Assembly: GCA_964368965.1 (NCBI GenBank)
Contig: CAYJDR010000053.1
Coordinates: 1-11,874 of the forward strand
DNA: 11,874 nucleotides
From: CAYJDR01 sp964368965
Lineage (GTDB): Bacteria > Chrysiogenota > Deferribacteres > Deferribacterales > Mucispirillaceae
Reading direction: 5' to 3'
Shown here: positions 6,399 through 11,874 of the stretch, one piece after another
Layout of the letters: every line of letters starts with the position of its first letter
How positions within the stretch are numbered: position 1 is the stretch's first letter
Program-made: the position numbers and the translations under genes
The notes under the pieces: model-generated
Databases searched by the model: none
The model's input: the letters and a program-made list of their open reading frames with translations, nothing else
What the model was told of the DNA's origin: nothing

Positions 6399-8301
6399 AC
6401 TCGCTACAAACCATGCCATCAGCCATAGCTTCGATTGTCATCAGCTTTGTGATGTTTTCGTTAAAGTCGCTAGGACAAGCACAAGCACTATCAACAATAA
6501 TTTCATCGTTTTCAGCAACGCACTCATATTCTTCACTATTTTCGATAGGTGCACATTCTTTTGTGTAAATGCTATAGATTGGTGTTGTGCTTTTCTTTTC
6601 AGCTGGTTTGCCGTCTATCATGATTTCATCGCTATTGTCTATAGGTGCTTTAACCTTACATGTAAGCACACATTGTGCTTCTCCAATCGTTAATGCACTT
6701 GATTTCATGCTAACTGTTTGACCTTCTTCATTGATGTACTCGATTGTGCCGTCATTTTCATGTGCTGACTTTGTAACCATTTCGCCTTGTGCCACCCATG
6801 CAGAAAAGTCATAATCCGTTTCAACTTCGCCACAATTATAACTACGCTTAGTTGTGAAATAATCAGCCGCTCTTGCAAAATTATTCTTTTGTCCTGTAGC
6901 TGTAATTTGTGTGCCATCAGCACAAACAGTATAAATATCTTGAGATGTTTTTATTTCCATACAAATTTTCTTTGCAGATGTTGCTGTTTTTATGCCGTCT
7001 TTGACTGTTTGCACACAGTTATTGCCGTGCATGTCGCAAACATATTCAGTATCTAGCGAACACTTATCAGGTGGGTTACAACCGTTATTTGAAAACACGT
7101 TGAATATCTCTCTCACAATGTGTTGCTCTGTATTTACTGTAAATGTATAAGGTAGGTCGCCATGAACGTAACTACCACTAACTTTAACGCTTGCATTTGT
7201 AGTATAAAAATCCACTTTGATATTGTGACTGTGTTCAAGTAGTGATGTACTTACTATACGATATGGAAAACTCTTAAATTCATCTGAATGCATGTCGTTT
7301 TGAATTTTATCTGCATAACTTATATAGCTTGCATTTTCTTTTTGATTATACCCTGACCATAATCCGCCTTTTTTCTCTCGCCAGCGAAAATATATACCAA
7401 TATCCGTACCATTGTTTAAAAACCATGTACCATCATCGCTACGAAATTGGTCTGCACCATGTGTGATATTTGGTAAATTGCCTGTATAAGTTAATGCCTT
7501 ATATCGCACATAGTCCTCTGTGTATAACTCAACATCTGCTGTGCTTTCACATTGGTAAACCTCATAGCTTGAGCCGTCTGTTATATCTTTGTATGTTTCA
7601 TCTTGACGTGCTTGCGTAATATAGCTTTGCGGTGCTTCGCCTGTTTTGCCAATCTCTGCAATGACATCTGATTGCGGTATGCTTGTTTGCAACGCTCCCT
7701 CGTCATCACACGCTCCAGCAACGATTGATGAAAACTCAAGTTGCATATTGCCATTGACTTCTTGAATTACCATATGCCCTAACTTCGATAAGTGCTGGTT
7801 TAAAGCGTGAGAAATGTACATAAAATATTCTTGAAAAGAAGTAATAAAAGTCTTTTCTTTCATAAAAATACATGTGCCTAAAATCCCATAATCGTTTGTT
7901 ATAGGTGTCGATATTTGGTTTTTCTCAACATGCCATGTATAGCCCACTCCGTCAGATACAAAGCCGTTTGTGCATACAGAGTCTATTGCACCAGTTGTAA
8001 AGATTTTATCAGCATAATTGATTTTAAGTGTTGGGTTCGATATCATCTTGTTAGTTGCTTCAATAGTCATAATCGTTTCCGCAACTTGACATGACAACTG
8101 TACTGAAAAAGTATCTTCAGTAGGCTCAATAGTTGTCATCGGTTTACCTGTTTTTAAGTTATCGATAGTGTTTTTAATACCTTGTTCATTAGCAAAATTT
8201 GCACGTCCAAATTCGCCTAAATTTTTACCTCGTTGCTCCATTGTTTGTGCAAATACGGTCATTGGTAATAAAAGTAACATTAGTATTAATATGCGTTTCA
8301 T
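6397..8301 (-). CDS. traN: Exported Cys-rich TraN-type protein (N-terminal part of TraN)
   Basis: This protein has 634 residues when started at the ATG at 8301, which gives a clean signal peptide (1-18, ending TVFA) and a GAGGG ribosome binding site 5 nt upstream. The ATG at 8337 would add 12 residues ahead of the signal peptide and is less likely. The mature protein holds 19 cysteines, clustered in the last third, for example CNPPDKCSLDTEYVC and QCVLTCKVK. It ends with DSACACPSDFNENITKLMTI and VCSE. TraN is the outer-membrane adhesin of F-type systems that stabilises mating pairs. Position between trbC and traF, export signal and Cys-rich composition fit TraN. The diagnostic TraN C-terminal domain is absent here and is found in the next gene. 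The assignment therefore rests on context and general character. A separate surface protein is the alternative. Confidence 0.72.
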   Translation of the reverse strand: MKRILILMLLLLPMTVFAQTMEQRGKNLGEFGRANFANEQGIKNTIDNLKTGKPMTTIEPTEDTFSVQLSCQVAETIMTIEATNKMISNPTLKINYADKIFTTGAIDSVCTNGFVSDGVGYTWHVEKNQISTPITNDYGILGTCIFMKEKTFITSFQEYFMYISHALNQHLSKLGHMVIQEVNGNMQLEFSSIVAGACDDEGALQTSIPQSDVIAEIGKTGEAPQSYITQARQDETYKDITDGSSYEVYQCESTADVELYTEDYVRYKALTYTGNLPNITHGADQFRSDDGTWFLNNGTDIGIYFRWREKKGGLWSGYNQKENASYISYADKIQNDMHSDEFKSFPYRIVSTSLLEHSHNIKVDFYTTNASVKVSGSYVHGDLPYTFTVNTEQHIVREIFNVFSNNGCNPPDKCSLDTEYVCDMHGNNCVQTVKDGIKTATSAKKICMEIKTSQDIYTVCADGTQITATGQKNNFARAADYFTTKRSYNCGEVETDYDFSAWVAQGEMVTKSAHENDGTIEYINEEGQTVSMKSSALTIGEAQCVLTCKVKAPIDNSDEIMIDGKPAEKKSTTPIYSIYTKECAPIENSEEYECVAENDEIIVDSACACPSDFNENITKLMTIEAMADGMVCSE

Positions 8302-8302
8302 A

Positions 8303-9094
8303 TTAACCCTCATAATAGCTTCCACGTAGCCTTTCAAGATACGGCTTTATGCTAGGGTCAATCTTCAAAAACTGTTCAAGTGCATACTCAAGCGAGATGT
8401 CGCCTTTTATCATGTAAAACTCATCATCGGCTACTTTTTCGCCTAAGTTCATTCTCATCATAAGTTCATGATACGATAGCTTTGAAAACACAATAGCTGG
8501 CACTTTTTCAACACTAAATGCACTATACAAAAGTGGGTTAATATCAACCCTCGATACTTCACACGGGTCATCAATAACAAGCTCGTTTGCTTTTTTACCA
8601 CACGATAATTCTGTCATAAAATTTGCTGTAGGCATAATGTATGAAATGTCGTTACCAACTAAACCACGCAACACTAATAGCGTATCGTTCATGCGGTAAG
8701 CATCACGCATATATGTTTCTAGCGTTTTCATTGGCACGCTTTCAGAAATAAGTATATAAATATTGAAGTTGCCTAGCGTTGCTGGGTCAATACAACTAGC
8801 TTCATCGTTTGCATCTCTCGATATGACGATATTGTCAGGTTGCGGCAACTCAAATAATGGCATAAACGTGTCTTGAGCTTTCTTATAATCTATAGACGGT
8901 ATCTCAACCTTTACAGACTCCATTTTGCTCATCGCTTCATACACGCTTTGAACTTCTTTGCTATATTTGCTTTCGTTGTCGACTTTAATTCTCAAATTAT
9001 CAACTGTTTCGATAAGCTCGCTATCGTCACGTTTTTCTTTTGCGGTTGCTATTAAAGGTAATAACAATAGTATTGATGTAATTATTTTCTTCAT
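8303..9094 (-). CDS. trbC: TrbC, F-type periplasmic pilus-assembly protein
   Basis: This 263-residue exported protein has a signal peptide (residues 1-18, ending IATA). Residues 20-75 are a charged, probably helical segment. The F-type TrbC domain covers about 110-250: IYILISESVPMKTLE (112-126), LRGLVGND (142-149), INPLLYSAFSVEKVPAIV (185-202) and a final GDISLEYALEQFL (231-243). The fold in this family is thioredoxin-like, and VPA fits its cis-Pro loop, but there is no CXXC, so a redox role is unlikely. In F-like systems TrbC works with TraW in pilus assembly. The gene sits directly after TraU, as in F. AGGAG overlaps the TraU stop codon and lies 6 nt before the ATG, 9 nt after the preceding gene. 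At 263 residues it is somewhat longer than F TrbC (about 210), mainly through the N-terminal charged segment. Confidence 0.87.
   Translation of the reverse strand: MKKIITSILLLLPLIATAKEKRDDSELIETVDNLRIKVDNESKYSKEVQSVYEAMSKMESVKVEIPSIDYKKAQDTFMPLFELPQPDNIVISRDANDEASCIDPATLGNFNIYILISESVPMKTLETYMRDAYRMNDTLLVLRGLVGNDISYIMPTANFMTELSCGKKANELVIDDPCEVSRVDINPLLYSAFSVEKVPAIVFSKLSYHELMMRMNLGEKVADDEFYMIKGDISLEYALEQFLKIDPSIKPYLERLRGSYYEG
8307..8311 (-). promoter_or_regulatory. Ribosome binding site deciding the start of the first traN-type gene
   Basis: GAGGG 5 nt before the ATG at 8301 selects this codon over the in-frame ATGs at 8337 and 8313, which would lengthen the protein ahead of its signal peptide. 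It is itself part of the last codons of trbC. Confidence 0.72.
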
Positions 9095-9100
9095 TATAAA

Positions 9101-9105
9101 CTCCT
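9101..9105 (-). promoter_or_regulatory. Ribosome binding site of trbC
   Basis: AGGAG overlaps the TAG stop of the TraW-TraU gene and lies 6 nt before the trbC ATG at 9094. Confidence 0.82.
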
Positions 9106-10762
9106 ATAAAATGCAACAGTTGCGACGTCGCCATATCAAAAATGCTAAGTTGTCAACGTTCTTTGTTAGTGCTGGGTTTTTGTTTGGTATGTTCCATATC
9201 AACGACGGCTTGCCCATACGTCTGCAAAATGTATCAGGTATCGGCTTTGCAATCTGAAAGCGATATTCTATTTTATTCCATATAGGGCTTGGCAAGCATG
9301 AACATACACCTGAACTAGCGTTTAAACATGTCAGCAACTGCCCAGTTCTTGCACTTGTAAACAACATCTTTGCAACGTTGATACTTGCAGCATCGACATA
9401 CTCTGTTTCTACTGCGTGGTTAGATAATGGGAATATCGAGTGCCCACCTACACACCAATAGCCGATAGGGTCAGTAAGCTCAACTATCGTCAACGCTGCA
9501 TCTACCATGCAATACGCTTGTGCAATAGGGTTTGCAAAAAGTAGGCTTTCAGGTGCTAATATCAACGCAAGCTCTGATGATTTCGCTTGTGGCATGAACT
9601 CTGAAAAGTACATCATCGTTAATGGCGACTTTGAGTCTGAGGATTGCAAACAAAGCACATCAATCATCACACCAAGCATTGCTGTTGGTATAAACTCCAG
9701 CATGTGCGTATATGTGAAAGTGGTTTGTGATAGCTGTCTGCCAGCTCCTGTATCTTGCCCACCTTGCCCAAAGTAACTACCTAGCGGAATACCAAAACCA
9801 AGCGAAGGCATACAACCAGCGTCTTTTACACTTTCGCCAATGCGGAACACGTTATTCATCGCAAAAGTTAGCCCAGCACGTGGGATAGGGTCTACACAAA
9901 AACATACAGGCGATATCGGTCCGACCATTTTATCAGCCAACACAGCACTTGCTGCTTCGGGCATACCTAAGTCAGAAAAACTCACGCCAGCAAGCGTGAT
10001 CGGTAGCATACAACTCCAACGAACGTCCGTTATTGGATTTAAAAAACTACCGCTACAACTAGCTGCGTGTGCATCAGCTGCAAATGTGTCCATAATACCT
10101 ATTAACGCATTTGCTACAACTTCGGCTGTTTTATCAATAGTTGATACAGTTTCTACTTCGAGATAAAACTCATCTGCACGCAACTTGTTTTTCTCTTGAT
10201 AAACGTGTGTCGGAGTAGCTTTAACTTTTAACGCTTTTCTAACTTCATCATCAAGCAAATACACTTCACGCTTGATTTGCCCTGATAAGTCGATAACGTT
10301 ACCTTGCGTGATGATAGGCATTACAGATAAATCTTTTGCATAGTTTTCTTTGTACCAGTTTAGTTCTTCAGGTCTAGTTGCATCAAAAATCACGTACGAT
10401 TGGTGCAACGTTGTATAATCTAGTGCGTTAAACTTATACCCGCTAGGATAAAGCATTTTAGGCTTACCTTTTTCATCACGTGTGTAAATAGAGTCGTTTA
10501 CAGTTGTTGTTATATCTACATAAAACGTGTTGTCTTTCTGTGCCTTTGGTAGAACTTCTGTACCTTTGCCAATGTCTGCAAGTATTTGCTTTTTAGCATC
10601 GTCATAAAATTTCTCCCAATCGTGTTTGCTTGCACGCTCCTTGATTGCTTCGATAACGTCTTGTTCTTTTATATCGTAGACGTTGCCAATTGTATCTAAA
10701 TCGAGTGCGTACGCTGGGATAGCAAATACAGTAATCGCAAGTGTTAGTAGCTTTTTAATCAT
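9104..10762 (-). CDS. traW/traU: TraW-TraU fusion protein, exported T4SS assembly and mating-pair protein
   Basis: This 552-residue protein joins two F-type periplasmic proteins that are normally separate. Residues 1-19 are a Sec signal peptide ending AYA. Residues 20 to about 205 resemble TraW: a start like 'lG..G.vY.I.E.D', then YPSGYKFNALDY, then an ITQGNVIDLSGQ block leading to KATPTHVYQ. Residues 234-552 are TraU: SCSGSFLNPITDVRWSCM near its start, then CFC (287-289), FANPIAQAYC (409-418), YWCVGG (435-440), and an ending LIWRRRNCCIL much like F TraU. The TraU part (319 residues) is close to the F protein (about 330). TraW acts in pilus assembly and TraU in DNA transfer and mating-pair stabilisation. 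One uninterrupted frame crosses the junction. AAGGAG lies 8 nt upstream of the ATG, which overlaps the traC stop. The first Cys of the usual TraU 'CWSC' is Arg248 here. Confidence 0.93.
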   Translation of the reverse strand: MIKKLLTLAITVFAIPAYALDLDTIGNVYDIKEQDVIEAIKERASKHDWEKFYDDAKKQILADIGKGTEVLPKAQKDNTFYVDITTTVNDSIYTRDEKGKPKMLYPSGYKFNALDYTTLHQSYVIFDATRPEELNWYKENYAKDLSVMPIITQGNVIDLSGQIKREVYLLDDEVRKALKVKATPTHVYQEKNKLRADEFYLEVETVSTIDKTAEVVANALIGIMDTFAADAHAASCSGSFLNPITDVRWSCMLPITLAGVSFSDLGMPEAASAVLADKMVGPISPVCFCVDPIPRAGLTFAMNNVFRIGESVKDAGCMPSLGFGIPLGSYFGQGGQDTGAGRQLSQTTFTYTHMLEFIPTAMLGVMIDVLCLQSSDSKSPLTMMYFSEFMPQAKSSELALILAPESLLFANPIAQAYCMVDAALTIVELTDPIGYWCVGGHSIFPLSNHAVETEYVDAASINVAKMLFTSARTGQLLTCLNASSGVCSCLPSPIWNKIEYRFQIAKPIPDTFCRRMGKPSLIWNIPNKNPALTKNVDNLAFLIWRRRNCCIL

Positions 10763-11874
10763 TTTATTTGCTCCTTATGCATTGGTATAAATTCCGTTTG
10801 CAAATAATGGTTATAGCCACTTAATCCGCCATACTTATTGCAAGTTTCCACAGCTATATAAATTGCTTTAATCATCGCTTGTGTGTTTCTGACTTTTTCA
10901 TCATCAATCAATTGTATATCTCTGTCAGTTTTAAGGATTTCATCTTTGTGATAGTCTAGGAATGTTTGGTCATCGGCACTAGATGATGACACAAAGTATG
11001 TAAACGTATCAGTTGTCAATCGCAATGAAGCAACGAATTGGTCTGATTTTACTAATATTTCAGAATATCTAGGTAGTGCGGTCGATTGTTTATCAGCTAA
11101 GAAATGCCATGCAAAGTCGCTTAAATCTACGTATGATTTTTTCTTGCTAGAATGTAGCGCTTTATCAGGCAACATGAAGTGCATATGCGATTGCATTTGG
11201 ATAACACCGCCAAGCTGGCCAAGTTTGCCATCAGGTTGTAAGTCTGCAACGCTTTGTGTTGCAATACATACGCCACCATTATACTTTCTAATTTTACGAT
11301 ATAACCCCTCTGCAAACTTTGCAGCCGCTGGATTTTCTGATAGTGTTTGCCACGCTTCGTCTAATATTACAATTGTCGGTGTTTTCCTATCGCCACAGTA
11401 TATTTCATCTTCAATAATCGCTGCAAACGCAAGCACAACTACACGACGTAAATCTTCAGCAGTTCCGTCAAGTTCAATCACTGTCAAGTCGCCTTTAATA
11501 TCGACGTTCGATTTACCGTTAAAGTATTTGCCATATACCCCTTTAGTAGTGTACGGTTTAATCGCTTTCGATAATTTGCGAGCTTCTGTAGCCATTTCAA
11601 TATCTTGGTTATCGTTTACTTTGTATGTGTGCAACCATTCTGCAATTTTATCTATGTTTGTATCTTTGCCATAGCGTGATATGCATTCGCTAATCGCTTC
11701 CTCAATGATAATGATATGTAAATCTGATATTGGGTTATCTGTACGGATACACATGGTTGCAATAATACCTGTAAGCATTGATATTTTATCAGAAAAATCT
11801 TCGTCATCATTGTTACTTGTAACGCTTTCAAAAAAGTTGATAACTATGCCTGAATTTGCGAACTCAATAAACTG
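10759..11874 (-). CDS. traC: TraC, F-type T4SS ATPase (VirB4 family), C-terminal part
   Basis: The frame is open from the window edge (first codon CAG at 11874) to a TGA at 10759, giving 371 residues that form the C-terminal part of a cytoplasmic VirB4/TraC ATPase that energises pilus assembly. Visible evidence is the Walker B stretch TIVILDEAW, with Asp-Glu at fragment residues 172-173 (11356-11361). It is followed by RKIRKYNGG and then ATQSVADL, the order typical of TraC/VirB4 ('DEAW ... RKY ... atQs..Dl'). Walker A would lie upstream, outside the window. The Met at 11778 is internal: 32 in-frame codons precede it without a stop. The last four bases overlap the start of the TraW-TraU gene (ATGA), indicating translational coupling. 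Family membership is secure; full length and the N-terminal domain cannot be judged. Confidence 0.93.
   Translation of the reverse strand, partial: QFIEFANSGIVINFFESVTSNNDDEDFSDKISMLTGIIATMCIRTDNPISDLHIIIIEEAISECISRYGKDTNIDKIAEWLHTYKVNDNQDIEMATEARKLSKAIKPYTTKGVYGKYFNGKSNVDIKGDLTVIELDGTAEDLRRVVVLAFAAIIEDEIYCGDRKTPTIVILDEAWQTLSENPAAAKFAEGLYRKIRKYNGGVCIATQSVADLQPDGKLGQLGGVIQMQSHMHFMLPDKALHSSKKKSYVDLSDFAWHFLADKQSTALPRYSEILVKSDQFVASLRLTTDTFTYFVSSSSADDQTFLDYHKDEILKTDRDIQLIDDEKVRNTQAMIKAIYIAVETCNKYGGLSGYNHYLQTEFIPMHKEQIK
10771..10776 (-). promoter_or_regulatory. Ribosome binding site of the traW-traU fusion gene
   Basis: AAGGAG on the minus strand, 8 nt before the ATG at 10762 and inside the end of traC. 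It supports this start despite the 4-nt overlap with traC. Confidence 0.85.

Noticed and set aside
6313..6693. 126-codon hydrophobic open frame on the plus strand
   Set aside because: It spans the junction of the two traN-type genes in antisense; its Phe/Ile-rich composition reflects the complement of AT-rich coding sequence, and no ribosome binding site or family match is seen.
9840..10166. 108-codon open frame on the plus strand
   Set aside because: Antisense to the well-supported TraU domain, with no independent evidence of coding.
11144..11674. 176-codon open frame on the plus strand
   Set aside because: It lies wholly antisense to traC, including its Walker B region. It has no recognisable domain, and the traC frame explains the sequence.
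1..11874. CRISPR array, tRNA, insertion sequence, promoter or rho-independent terminator
   Set aside because: Coding sequence is essentially continuous. I saw no regularly spaced repeats, transposase, clover-leaf, or hairpin plus T-run between genes.

Overview
The window is the 3' part of an F-type (MPF-F) conjugative type IV secretion operon. Every real gene lies on the minus strand, so it reads from position 11874 down to 1. Gene content and F-like order suggest a conjugative plasmid or integrative conjugative element of a proteobacterium. The sequence is AT-rich by eye and uses strong AAGGAG/GGAGG ribosome binding sites. No tRNA, integrase, origin or replication gene is present, so plasmid cannot be told from ICE, and I do not assign a genus.

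In transcription order: the C-terminal part of the VirB4-like ATPase TraC (11874-10759, cut by the window edge); a natural TraW-TraU fusion (10762-9104); TrbC (9094-8303); a large Cys-rich exported protein that looks like the N-terminal part of TraN (8301-6397); a second Cys-rich exported protein carrying the TraN C-terminal domain (6386-5134, interrupted by a 100-N scaffold gap); a fusion of an S26 signal-peptidase-like domain (RP4 TraF/SXT TrhF type) with F-type TraF, a thioredoxin-fold protein (5137-3881); TraH (3921-2500); and the first 833 residues of TraG (2500-1, cut by the edge). Junctions are tight: ATGA or TAATG overlaps, a 41-nt overlap, or gaps of 1 to 10 nt. There is no room for an internal promoter or terminator outside coding sequence, and no gene-free stretch over 10 bases.

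TraC powers pilus assembly. TraW, TrbC, TraF and TraH are periplasmic pilus-assembly factors. TraU, TraN and TraG act in mating-pair stabilisation and DNA transfer. TraU, TraH and both TraN-type proteins are Cys-bearing periplasmic or outer-membrane proteins. The CXXC-bearing TraF domain in the same operon is a plausible disulfide catalyst for them.

The system belongs to a known class, but its gene architecture is unusual: two gene fusions (TraW-TraU and S26-TraF), each with an Ala-X-Ala signal-peptidase-like motif at the domain junction, and a TraN apparently divided between two separately exported proteins. The 100-N gap is flanked by two identical 55-bp copies. Collapsing them restores one 365-codon frame, so the apparent frameshift and duplication there are almost certainly assembly artefacts.
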